Shown: in pieces, positions 23,429-33,814 of the stretch
Layout of the letters: each line of letters begins with the position of its first letter
Numbering within the stretch: the stretch's first letter is position 1
Assembly (NCBI GenBank): GCA_025602915.1
Contig: JAHLJZ010000063.1
Coordinates: 1-64,000 of the forward strand
Direction: 5' to 3'
Source of the DNA: Paraphysoderma sedebokerense
Lineage: Eukaryota > Blastocladiomycota > Physodermatomycetes > Physodermatales > Physodermataceae
Length of the DNA: 64,000 nucleotides
Made by a program: the position numbers and the translations under genes
Notes under the pieces: generated by a model
The model's database searches: none
What the model saw: the letters and a program-made list of their open reading frames with translations, nothing else
Told to the model about the DNA's origin: nothing

Positions 23429-26400
23429 TTAGGCACGAAGTGGCATGAATGTCCAATCTATTCTCCTCCTCCCAATCCCAAACCCCCTTTCTTCTTTCTT
23501 GCTCTCACCTTCATCTAAAGGTACACTGCTATCATTCAGCAATGCTGTAGTCGCAACAGAAAAATACGGTAACGCTGGTTCGCTCTCGTCTACATCATTG
23601 GTTTCAACGGCTTCAGTTTGGAGTTTTGCAAGGGTATCAGGGAACAAAATCAGAAATGAAATCGCTGTAAAAGACTGTGATGGCAGCGGGGGCTGATTCG
23701 ATGGCGAGTATACGGACCCCGGTCGTTCCTCCGTCACAATTGCAAGTGATTGAACCGATAATGGCTATATTAACATAAGAAGAAGGCTTGCGTCAGGAAA
23801 CGGCACCTTAGGGGCTGGTAAAATTTAAAGGAATACGCACCAGCAAAGTAGTCAATACATCATGATCAACTACTCCGTCGTTCGTCAAGACGGCTGTACT
23901 GAGGATATTAGATTTCAAATCTCTCAACTCTACATCTGTCCCCTTTGTTTTTGGGCTTCCCTTGGCGCTACCGTCATTTTTATTTTTTTTAATACCACCC
24001 ATACCATCCACCAAACCGAAAACTGCACTCTTCAACACTTCTTTCTTCAATCCGACCAAATCATTCCAATCAATGGTATACATGACTGGCGTAACTTTCT
24101 TCCTTCCACTACCATTCAACCCATCTGTCCCCGCCAACGGTCTACCACGCATAATCTCTCTCAATTTTTGAATCATTAAAGCCATAAACAACGATAACGC
24201 ACAGAATGCAAATGCAATCGCAATGTACGGATTCGTATCTGGATTATTGCTCCTGTTATTTCCAGGTTGTGTCGTTACCCGGATACTGTACGTCACCGTG
24301 TTAGGGTTCTCGTTTGATACGCGTAAAACGTAGAACCCTTCAAACCGAACTTGGGCGTCGTATTTAATGACCCAAACAGGAGATTTGCCTTTGGAGGGGG
24401 GCTCTCGAAATAAGAGAGTGAGATCAAGTACTGGTAATGGTGAATCGGACGATTGAACGTCTACGTTGAAGAAAATATCATCGTCGGGTTCATTGATATA
24501 AATTTTGCAATCGATTGACGCATTTGACACTAAGGTCCCGTTGTAAGACTGATTCAAGTCTATCGGTGTTCCTGTTTCGTTGAAAAGACAGTTTTAGACA
24601 ATGCAACCATCGACAAAACTCTAGATTACTTCAAACAGAACGTACGGAGAGGACATGTGCTATTACAAGATTGCTGTATCTGGGTGGAACTGAAATCGCC
24701 GATATAGGCACAAGTATTCCCGCACCATCCACAGTAAGATCTCGTTAAACAGTCATCGCAGTCATTAAAGAATTTACAATAATTCGTCGCTAAACCACAG
24801 CAACAGAGATTTAACATGCTCATGTTAACATTCCAATAAATGTATAAAAAACTGACGAAACCCTCACCTTTACAGTTTTTTTTCTCTTGCACCGTGCTTA
24901 CAGGTAAAGTGGCATTATGCTGGACCATATCCGCCAAATCCACCCCATTATGTCCACCCACGATTACCATGGTGTTGTTTTTCATGATCATGGAATGCCC
25001 CATTCGTCTTTTAGATTGAAGCGCTGAAGGATTGGTGACGGTAGTCTTCTCGCAATCTGAATATCAGTCAAGGCGATATCGTCAGATGAAGCACACATTG
25101 ATATTAATAAACAACAAACCAAGGACTAAAAGTACGCACCAGCATCAAAAACTTTAACTTCGGCCCAAAAACACTCATTTAAGGTTTCATTCACATTATT
25201 CAACGGCGGCATCTGTCCGCCAAATAGTACAACTTTTCCCTTTTCATTTCCGTTTCCACCCAACAACCTCGCGGTATTATGTATCCTTGAGTCCATGGTA
25301 TTATTATTTCGAGTAGAGTACCATAGATCACTGCCGATATGGTAGCGCTGGAGAGAGCGCAATCCGAATATATACAGCATGTCGGTCTCGGGGTAGTAGA
25401 CTCCAGGTGAAGCGTAGGTGGGGATACCGGACTCGTTTTTTTGGGTCCAACTGAATGTAGCTTTTTTTGAAAGAAATCAAATTAAATGCAGTTATTGGCC
25501 AGTTAGCGGGATTTGGTAATTCGAATCATGAGGAAACGCATGAATCCAATCTTACTTAGATCCAAAACATATAATCGTCTAGAGATAAACATTCCGCCAC
25601 CAACATTATAGAGTCCCCCAAAAACGTATAATTTAGCGGTATCGTTTGCTCGTTCGACTGGAATGACGGTCGGGTAACTCAATATCAGGGGGATATCTGA
25701 CGGTTGAGATGCAGCTTTGGTGGGTATTTCTTCCCATTTTTGCGATACTACGTATATTAAAGCCACCGAAAATGACAATGCAGAAATGCAAGTAGAAAAC
25801 GGAAATAGTGGAACGATGAGAACAAACAGTTGTAGTCAATAACCCATAATTCTTGAAAAGTACCGTTATTGTATTTCCATAAATCAGTCCTCCAAGTTTT
25901 ATCCTGCAATCCTCCGAACGTATAAATCTCGCCATTCACCATGAACATAGTATGCCCCGCTCGTCCTTCCGTTAAATTTCCTGTTGGCGTGTTCGAAACA
26001 ACTTTCTCCCATTGTTGAGTCGCTACGATCAACAACCATTATATCAGTGATAAACTCGAAAAAGATTTGAATCGCGAGGAACAAAACGTACAGAACTGGT
26101 ATTTCCACATATCCCAGGGTATTTTACCCTCAAGAGATTGCCCGCCGCTAACGTACATGATGTCGTTTTGACCGTCGTACGTTGATGATAAATGAAATCG
26201 TGGGGACCAGTTACTGGCCGGGATTGAGGCTATGGTTTGAAGGAACCAAAAAACCATCAAAGGAAGCACTTTTCATCAATTTCAATTTTAAGAAGGCAGT
26301 TATGTAAGGGTTGAAAACCTACGCTTTTCGCAAAGGATTCCTGTTGCGTCGGAATTACAGACACATTTGCCAGAAACACACGTTCCTCGATTGTAACAGT

Positions 26401-27239
26401 TATTGTAACATGGATCTATCATCATCATCATCATCATCATTTAGAATCCACAGAGATAAAAAGATAATATCTGTATGAGTCACTAATCTTCAAATAAACT
26501 TTTGAGAGAGTTCAGTATGAGGAATTCGTGCTTACCAACTGCCCTCCAACTACCATCAAACCCTTTATCATTCACCTGAGTATCACTTTCCCATAATATG
26601 GAGGCGTCCGGACCAGGTAAAGCTAACACATCAGAGTATCCTAAGCCGTCCCTTCGTCCGCATAACTGGGCTATACGTTTATTGGTGCCGTCGAAAATGG
26701 AGAGGTAGTCCCAGCTAGAAAAGTAAAAAGTAGGGCAAAAAAGCGTTAGCATGTCATCATTAACAAGAATAATTGAATTATTGTATCAAGAATAACAATA
26801 AATTCAAGACTTCAATCATTCTTATTTCCGCTATTCTAATGCGGATACTTATAAAAAGCCGAAAATTCGAAAATACCCACTTGCACTCTGTACTGAAAGA
26901 TGTAAACTCTACCAAAATGACTTTATCGCTCGGCACAGTGATATTCCAAATACAAGTCATATCACGAGAATAATCCGAACCTCCACTTCCATCCGTTAAT
27001 ACTCCACTGTCTCCTTCAACTTTTGTAGCACCCTGACATAGCTGAGATTGTCGTTTCGAGAGGGTTCTGTGAGGTCGCGTTTTAGTTTCGTACGGTGAGA
27101 TTGAGGTTGAGGGGTTTGGATTGAACGGGGATGAGAGTGGATAAAAAAGAGATGCTGACGTTGTAGTTTGACATAAGAAAAATGAGAATATGATAATTGT
27201 GGAGATGAAGTGGAAGAAAAGAGAGACTGAAAATGACAT
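23429..27239 (-). CDS. attractin-like CUB-EGF-kelch-PSI type I membrane protein
   Basis: The start at 27239 gives a clear signal peptide (LFFHFISTIIIFSFFLC). Reading on: a CUB domain (GVLTDGSGGSDYSRDMTCIW ... WDYLSIFDGT); one EGF-like motif near 26,340-26,420; kelch repeats (GRAGHTMFMVNGEIYTFGG, KLYVFGGLYN, GKVVLFGGQ, MGHSMIMKNNTMVIVGGHNG); and a PSI/plexin-like Cys cluster (CKFFNDCDDC...CGWCG...C). A membrane-proximal beta-sandwich-like region and one membrane helix (IAIAFAFCALSLFMALMI) follow, then a cytoplasmic tail of about 200 aa. The stop is at 23429. This is the domain order of animal attractin/MEGF8, with fewer EGF modules. It is probably a cell-surface adhesion or receptor-like protein; the ligand is unknown. 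The gene has about 12 exons, not all mapped to the base. Some kelch proteins of fungi are related, so orthology to attractin is inferred, not shown. Confidence 0.8.
26418..26440. repeat. (ATC)n microsatellite in an intron
   Basis: About seven ATC units in a row, inside the intron after the EGF-like exon of the attractin-like gene. Likely neutral and length-variable. Confidence 0.8.
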
Positions 27240-27759
27240 CTGCGATGGTTTTTCTTTTTGTTCAAACGGTTCTTCGTGGTAAAGATGATGCCGAGAACGC
27301 TTCTAGTGCACTAAAAATCTAGAAAAACATTTCTCGACGTCTGAGGGAGAAAAATAAATTAAAAAACTCAAAAGAAAAATTGAGTCAATACAAAAGTTGG
27401 CAGTAAGTGATGATGCCATGAGTAGTTTCAACGGACTTGACATTTGATGGGCCCACCCATGCCAGCAAAAGTTGACCCAAGAATGATGTCCGAATCAGTA
27501 CAAACGATTGATTCCACAAAGTATAATACTATGTTTATGGATGTTTGCGTTATATTTTTTGAATGAATAAAACACCATGAATAGACTTGGCTCTAGGAAC
27601 CACTATTCATAAATTAAATTGTCCAATGTCTTACGATTGTATTTTGAGTGTGTTCACCGCGTCTTAGTAATATTACCCAGCATAACTCAAATACAACCCA
27701 ACTCGATAGATCTATAGTCCACATAGTTTTAACATAGCCGACCACGAAATTTATGTACA
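27240..27759. other. intergenic: attractin-like promoter and SEC20 3' region
   Basis: A 520 bp AT-rich gap between two minus-strand genes; no gene or repeat seen. Confidence 0.5.
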
Positions 27760-29128
27760 CTACAATGGAATGAGAGCCCAACCCCAACCCCCTACAGCGA
27801 CAAAGCTTCCCCAGACTCTTTTCTTAAGAATATACAACACCACAAGCACAAATACAGCTATCGCAAAGAAAATCAGCAGTTTATCCGTCCAATCTCGTTG
27901 TTCGAGCTTTGTGATGAGGTTTTTCGACGTACGGAGGACTGTGGATAAAGTGGTGTATTCCGCGCGTGTGGTTCGCAGAAGCTGAGTTTGTGCATCTGAA
28001 GGGAAAAGGTAAGGAACGAATTGTTGAACGTTCATAACGTAGTAATGGAAATAAGGCTAGAAGACTCGTAAAATCAGTTTTCTAACTTACCCAACGCAGA
28101 TATATTAGCAACACTCTTATCCAGTTCAACTGACATTATTTGATTCATTCTTCTTAACGATTCAGTCACCTCGCTTGAAGTTTTAAGTAAACTTTCGTCA
28201 TCGACTTTGGCGCTATAAAATCCAGAAATGACAAGATATAAGATTTAAGCAAAGTGCGAATGTTTATATAGTGTCTCTTCAAATATCCAGACTAGAAGGG
28301 GCAGCGACATCAGGAAGCCAAACTATACCTATTCCCTCGTCCACGTTTGCGGAATTCATTTACATGATTTCCCCCATGAGCTGAAGAAGACGACGAAGAA
28401 ATCCCTAACAACAGCCTCCGCTCTTCTAATGCTAGTTTATCTATTGTTTGTTTAATTTGAATGTTCAACTTTCGAAGTGTAATGGTCGTTCTGCAAGATC
28501 GATTATACCGCCGGACAATATCAAAGAACAGATTAGTCAAAAATCAAAAAGATGATGGCTTCTGTTTATTAAGACTATAAAATGGAAGATACGATGGAAT
28601 ATGATGTCATAGTAGAGAAGAGTAAAGGAAAAATAAACAATTACTGTTGGATTTTGTCGTTACATTCACCAATCTTGGTTTTGACATGTCCCTTTACATT
28701 GTCATTCTTAACTTCTTCATTCAGTCTCTCAATATCCTAAATAATGTAAAAATGTACATCACACAATCAAAAAAAAAAAGTTTTCAGGGAAAGCTTAGAC
28801 GCAAAATAAACACACAAACCTCCACCAACGACCCCAACGTCTTCAATTCAGTCCTCACCAAACTATTCAAATCTTGCCATTCCCTAGTCAAATTATTCAC
28901 TCCATCGTTCCCGTTCGCCGTAGGTTGGTTGGCAGTAGCAAGACCTTGTAGTTTTGCCACCAACTTTTGAATGTCTAACTGTGATTTGAGTGCCGTGTCC
29001 AAGAGTCGCTGGAGTCCAGGGGGAAGAACAATGGACGGTTGCACGGAGGATGGAGAAGACGAAGAAAAGGGGGAAAGAGGACGGATCCGGGAAGGTGAAG
29101 GAGAAGAGTTGGCAGATGTGGATGTCAT
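27760..29128 (-). CDS. SEC20: SEC20/BNIP1-type SNARE
   Basis: A tail-anchored SNARE of the ER that acts in Golgi-to-ER retrograde fusion. Exon 1 is 29128-28820 (103 codons, Ser/Pro-rich start, then LQRLLDTALKSQLDIQKLV). Further exons carry coiled-coil segments (REWQDLNSLVRTELKTLG; TLRKLNIQIKQTIDKLALEE). The last two exons hold the SNARE motif (SEVTESLRRMNQIMSVELDK ... LDAQTQLLRTTRAEYTTLS) and the typical end (LEQRDWTDKLLIFFAIAVF VLVVLYILKKRV). This matches my memory of the Sec20 signature, including the WxD before the membrane helix. The tail after the anchor (GSFVAVGGWGWALIPL) is longer than in yeast, which has an HDEL retrieval signal; no HDEL-like end is seen here. Confidence 0.9.
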
Positions 29129-29758
29129 TTTTGGGTTTATTTACATTGACAAGACGAGAGAAGTGTAGATTAAACGTATTGTGTGGTGCCAGTGTTCCAC
29201 TCTGATGAGCCGAGGCCGTAGCTGAGGATGGCGATTACACGGATCGGACGATAATGACAGTATTCAAGCACATTAATAATGGCTTAATGACAACGCACAC
29301 AATATAAAGACTGCACCCTTATTTCCTCTCTTTTTGGTTTGTCTGTTAATGTGTCCATATATGATATTCAATAGTTTACTTCTGGTCGCCCGTTCCTCTT
29401 CGCGTCCAGTAATCAATCCTAATTAGTCCCGTTTATTAACTTGTATGCATTACCAATAAATAAGCGGACCCAAAAGAATATCTACTATTTCAAGGTATTT
29501 AATTACACACATCGGATTTGTCTACTCAGACAGAAGCCAAGAACTACAGACTGCACACCCACATACTTATATCTACAGCACACGAATAAAATTAATTATG
29601 CATTAATCTACATAAAAAGAAGAGACAGAAGCAGTAATTCAGACACCGAACAAAGCCTTGATGCTGTTTTTCATGGCAGACGGGTGGTTGATCTCCTACA
29701 AGTCCGACATAAAGGTTTAGTATACAAGAGCACGGCCATCTGATCTCTCCCCAATAAC
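29129..29758. other. intergenic: SEC20 promoter and 3' region of next gene
   Basis: About 630 bp. Open frames on both strands between 29440 and 29758 look random. The lower end lies next to the probable short last exon of the coiled-coil gene. Confidence 0.4.
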
Positions 29759-31313
29759 TCATAACATCTGCGAGAATGGAGGATAAAGTAATCAAGTGTT
29801 GAAGAAATTGTGCGGGGGCAGAGACTAAGGGATGAAGACATGAGCTTAGACACAAACCTCCCCCATCGTTCTCAATTTTTCTTTTACTCCATTCGTCTCT
29901 TTCTGGACTTTCTTTAAGAATTGGGACGTGTCGAGTTTTAAAGCGGAGACTATTTGTTCAAAACCGACATGAACGCAACAAAAAAGAAATCGGTATATTA
30001 AAAGCGGGATCGAGTTAAAAGAAAGCAGCGAAAAGCAAACCATCATTGCCGACTTCAGCCTCGAAATTTCTTTGTTCTTTTAAAAACACATTCATGTTTT
30101 GTTCGAAAGCTTCATTGAATGCACCGTAGTGTGACTGAGTATGCATGTTCGTAGTTGAATACGTCAGCAAAGCACATTCAAAATTGTAGGGTAAGTTGCC
30201 AATCAAGTAATAATATCGGTATATGTTCACAAACCAAAGACGTATCGAGATATTCTTTCATCATTCTGAATTGAGTTAGTTGATATTTCAATGATTCAAC
30301 CGCAGATGTCAAGTATTCATTAGACTTCGTTTTTCTACGTGGTAGACCGCACTATTAGTTTGAATAAGACACGATTTTGCCCGATTTCTATCGCACAGAA
30401 GCAACAAATCCTCGCTATAACGAAACGCAATTTAAATCCAATCGATGACATACAATGCGTTGTTCCCGCTGTCTATGATCTTTTCGACATTTTTCAAACT
30501 TTCTTTTAAAATCCGATCATATTGCATTTCGGTTTTCTTGGCTTTCTCACACTGCTGCTTTTTCTTTTTCGACTGAAGAAGAGTCAACAATTCCGTTACG
30601 TCTTGGCTAGTTTTTAAGTGAGGTAAAAAAATTGGTGAAACAATATAAATGAACATGGGTTATAACATTAGCATACAAATCGTAGAACGGATTGTATGAT
30701 CAACTGAAAATCAGTACATACGACATGTGTTCGCTACCTTCCATATCGACATCTTCGTTCTGGTGCTTGCCAAATGCCGGTAATCTTTGATCTTGATCGT
30801 TGATTTGAGAATCATCACTTTGAATGGACGATTGTGTCTTAGATGCTGCGCGAGAAAAGAGAATAGTAAAGCCATTTAGAGGGTATGCCAACAGTGATTG
30901 CCATCAAATACTTTCAAAGTCTAATTCCTTTCGCTTCGGAATGAAAAAAAAAGTAATGAAAAATATTCTGAAAGGAAAATTATTCCACAGTTCTCATTGT
31001 GAATCGACCAGCATGAGCGTCTGTTGACCCACTTAAATATCGACTCGGCCGCAGCCTAAACTTCACTCTCCTAAAAGCAATACGGAATCCATCACAAAAT
31101 CAATCGCTCAGGACACTTAAACCTTTCTTTGCATCCTTCCATAGCCTGTATATATGTGAGTTATGAGTCGTATTTGTACTAACTTTCACTTTTTCCTTTC
31201 TTCCCCCCGATTGCACGCTTTCGAACGCCACCAGATGCAGCAGGGGCACTTTTGCGCTGATTTTTGGATTTGAGGGTAGGCTTGCTGGATGGATACGAGT
31301 TTCTAGACGTCAT
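29759..31313 (-). CDS. unrecognised basic / coiled-coil protein, probably nuclear
   Basis: I do not recognise the family. The start at 31313 gives a Lys/Arg-rich N-terminus (SKPTLKSKNQRKSAP, VRKRAIGGKKGK). Later exons encode an acidic linker (NEDVDMEGSEHM), then helical coiled-coil exons: DVTELLTLLQSKKKKQQCEK (about 30,620), SEDLLLLCDRNRAKSCL (about 30,390), YLTSAVESLKYQLTQFRMMK (about 30,290), AFNEAFEQNMNVFLKEQRNF (about 30,110), and EQIVSALKLDTSQFLKKVQK (about 29,960). The last exon seems very short and stops at 29759. It is cut by about seven introns, not all placed exactly. The layout (basic tail, then long helices) would fit a chromosome-axis, kinetochore or cytoskeletal protein, but this is inference from composition only. 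Confidence 0.55.
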
Positions 31314-31769
31314 AGTTACAGTATCGAGAGGTGGAATGTTTACTGCTGTGAATGCGGTGAATTGAATTGATAGAATGGAGGTGGAAAGGGAAAAGGGAAA
31401 GGGCGCGTTCTGCTTTGATCAGGGACGGCTTTAGGGGCAGCTGATAGCCTGATCTTCGATGAAAATTTGACAACTGTCAATGAATACGTTGTTCCGAAAA
31501 ACTTTTCTTTGTCTTAAGAGTTTATCAGGAATTTCAATTTTGTAGAAAAGCTCTTCGTTGAGAGCATAAACGCTGAGTTGAGTGATTTTTATTATAATTT
31601 AAATAAAAGTGAGTTTGTGAGGTTCAATGCTGGTAGGATATAGTACAAAATTGTCGAAAACCAAAAAGCCGCCAATAGAATTTACATTAATGCCTTCTAA
31701 ACACAAATCATATGCTCATAATAGAAACCAATATTGACGACTTTGCGACAGTCCAACGACACACCGATC
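31314..31769. other. intergenic
   Basis: About 456 bp holding the promoter of the coiled-coil gene and the 3' region of the next minus-strand gene. No gene recognised. Confidence 0.45.
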
Positions 31770-32036
31770 TTATTTTCCACCGCCTCCTCTACCACCCCCG
31801 GCTTTCTTAATTCCCGTTTCACCCTGGGTATGTGCAAAGACATACGTGGCACCACAACAGCCCAGGAACATTCCACCGTTAAATAATGGCGCTTGAACAA
31901 AGCATGCTGGGGTGAGAAGGAGATACAGTAAACCTCGAAACAAATAGTTTTTTAAAAAAGTCGGAACAGGGATGGGGGTCGTATATTCTATGGCGAGAAC
32001 GATTAAACCAATGGCACTGAGGTAGAGCGAAGACAT
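31770..32036 (-). CDS. small multi-pass membrane protein, COPI-associated/TVP15-like (tentative)
   Basis: A single open frame of 88 codons, ATG at 32036. It has three or so hydrophobic segments (LYLSAIGLIVLAIEY, LFRGLLYLLLTPACFV, GGMFLGCCGATYVFA) and ends in a Gly-rich tail (GGGRGGGGK). The pattern of a first helix, a Pro-rich loop, then FRGLLYLLL resembles COPI-associated Golgi proteins (Tvp15 group), though the match is from memory and weak. It may be only the last exon of a longer gene. Positions 32037-32110 upstream lack a good acceptor, which favours a single-exon reading. Confidence 0.5.
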   Translation of the reverse strand: MSSLYLSAIGLIVLAIEYTTPIPVPTFLKNYLFRGLLYLLLTPACFVQAPLFNGGMFLGCCGATYVFAHTQGETGIKKAGGGRGGGGK

Positions 32037-32318
32037 TGGGATTGAAAGATAAGAAAGTCGAGAGGCAGCGATAATATCAAGAGAAGGTAATTAGGATGTT
32101 AGCAAATAGAATGAGGCCGGACTTGCGCCTTCCATAAGAAATGATTTCCCTAATTCCAAAATCTGTGTCACTTGAAAAAAAGAATTGTGCCCTCTCTTTC
32201 GACTAGCTTTAGCCTTCTCTGGTACTCAGCTAAACCCAACTATCTGTAGGCTGCTATCCGTTCCAAAATAACCATAGTCCCTGCAGACCTTACAAAAGAT
32301 TCAAAATTGAAATAACTA

Positions 32319-32648
32319 CTAGAATACATACACTCCATAAATACCCATATACCACAATGGATAGAAAAATGCTAATCCACCACCGCACACTAGTGCTGTT
32401 AATTCGAATCCAGCAACATTTGTTTCAAGTAAGGGATAGGAGATGCAATCGACACAATGAGCGATATTTCATTGGACATTACAATGTTTTTCAGAATTAC
32501 AATAATAAACAAGAAATATATATATATTCAGTGGTTGGTTTCCGCAATACATCAATGAATAACCAAAGGATGAGAACGGAAGCGACATACCCATTCCGGC
32601 ACCCAAGCCTTGATAATTAGCCCATATGTTGAAGCCGCCTTTTCCCAT
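32319..32648 (-). CDS. 44-aa two-exon hydrophobic small protein
   Basis: Exon 1 is 32648-32591 (start MGKGGFNIWANYQGLG). An intron with GTATGT donor and TTAACAG end follows, then exon 2 at 32395-32319, ending MGIYGVYVF. The two join in frame to 45 codons. One membrane helix (ALVCGGGLAFFYPLWYMGIY) fills the C-terminal half. It looks like a short subunit of a membrane complex, such as a respiratory or translocase small subunit, but I cannot name it. Too short for ordinary gene callers. Alternative: the 5' part of a longer gene. Confidence 0.4.
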
Positions 32649-33814
32649 ATTTGTGCAAAGAGTTGATACAGAAGAAGACGATGGTCAGACAAAAAACTTT
32701 CTACTCACAAAATGAGCTCTTGAAGAATAGTTTTTCAGAAGAGAAGAGACGAGGAATGTCGGCAGCAGTCGTCAAGCCACACAAGCAATGAAGGACAATG
32801 CGCAGCGTGATTGGTGGCATGTGGAGTGAGGGCTTGTCTAAGTTGGACTATATATACTAGAGAGAAGAAATATATATTGTTCGGCCTGATACAATGGCTG
32901 CTCACTTGGAGTCAGAAAGCATATTTGCATCAAAAGACGGTTGAGTGTATTATTGCCCAGTTAAGCACTCGTCGGTTGAAGAAAGATGGTCATTGCACAA
33001 AAGAGAAAGCTTTGGACAAAAAGCGAATCAGATGGCAATCCATTATTACCAGATTTCGTCACCTGGCAACGATATAAAACTTATCAGTCATTGACAGTCG
33101 GTGCGAAATCGTACGGCATGGATAGCCGATGCCAACCCGTCAGCACCCGTCCACTCAAATGCAAATTCTGCTCGCGGTCGTGCTATTGAGGCCGCCTTGA
33201 GGTTGTCTACTCCATCGACTAAAGCAACTTACAAGAACTTCCAGATAACGAAGTTTCGTCGCAGAGAAAATGGTTGCTCGTAGGGTATGCTTTTGATGAA
33301 TATCTACTGAATGAGGAATGTAGCTTGCATGGATATAGATATCTTGTTACCCAGTTCATATATTGGGCAAACTGGCATCACCTCAGGCAGTCCTCAGGCC
33401 CATACATTGTACAATGCTGATACCGAAATGTCACTTATATGACAGCGACTGACAGCGATATTAGGTATATAATACGATTATGCGAGTGAGTTACGAGGGC
33501 TAATTAAGTATCTCCGAAACGCTTGACGTGTCGCCTTTCTATTTTGAGATATTGGACCAGTATTGGACCATTGGTGCACAAATTAACATGTCTAACAAAC
33601 CGAAGCAACAGGGTTACAGGAAGCAACAAACTTTCAAGTTTTAGGTTCTTTATTCACGACATTTGAAGTACACAGTTGAATAGCCCCAACCGAACGAGTC
33701 GTTCTTCAGTATTCTAAGGTCGGCAGTCGACACTTAACACCACTTGACCTCATCTTTCGAAAGTGGTTGACAGTGTCACAGTCGTGGCCATCTTCAAATT
33801 CACTCACTAAAGCA
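32649..33814. other. intergenic upstream of the tandem receptor array
   Basis: About 1.17 kb. Open frames of 60-88 codons on the plus strand between 32811 and 33283 have no start context, splice support or recognised motif, and look like noise or a decayed gene. The last 300 bp are the promoter of copy 1 and contain the TTGACGTGTC element. Confidence 0.4.
33523..33532 (+). promoter_or_regulatory. TTGACGTGTC element, copy 1
   Basis: An exact 10-mer 292 bp before the ATG of the first tandem gene. The same word occurs at similar places before the other two copies. The TGACGTG core is the classic target of CREB/ATF-type bZIP factors. Binding here is inferred from sequence and conservation only. 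Confidence 0.5.

Noticed and set aside
28647-28970. 107-codon plus-strand frame over SEC20
   Set aside because: Antisense to SEC20 exons and introns; no motif of its own.
29441-29855. Frames of 60-100 codons on both strands near 29.4-29.9 kb
   Set aside because: Cys-rich minus frame looks attractive, but the preceding exon joins in a frame that stops after two codons, and no family fits.
32395-32420. Possible tRNA T-loop like TTCGAATCC
   Set aside because: No matching A box or acceptor stem nearby; lies in the intron and exon edge of a small gene.
32811-33283. Series of plus-strand frames before the receptor array
   Set aside because: Different frames overlap, none has a start in context or a recognisable domain; treated as intergenic.
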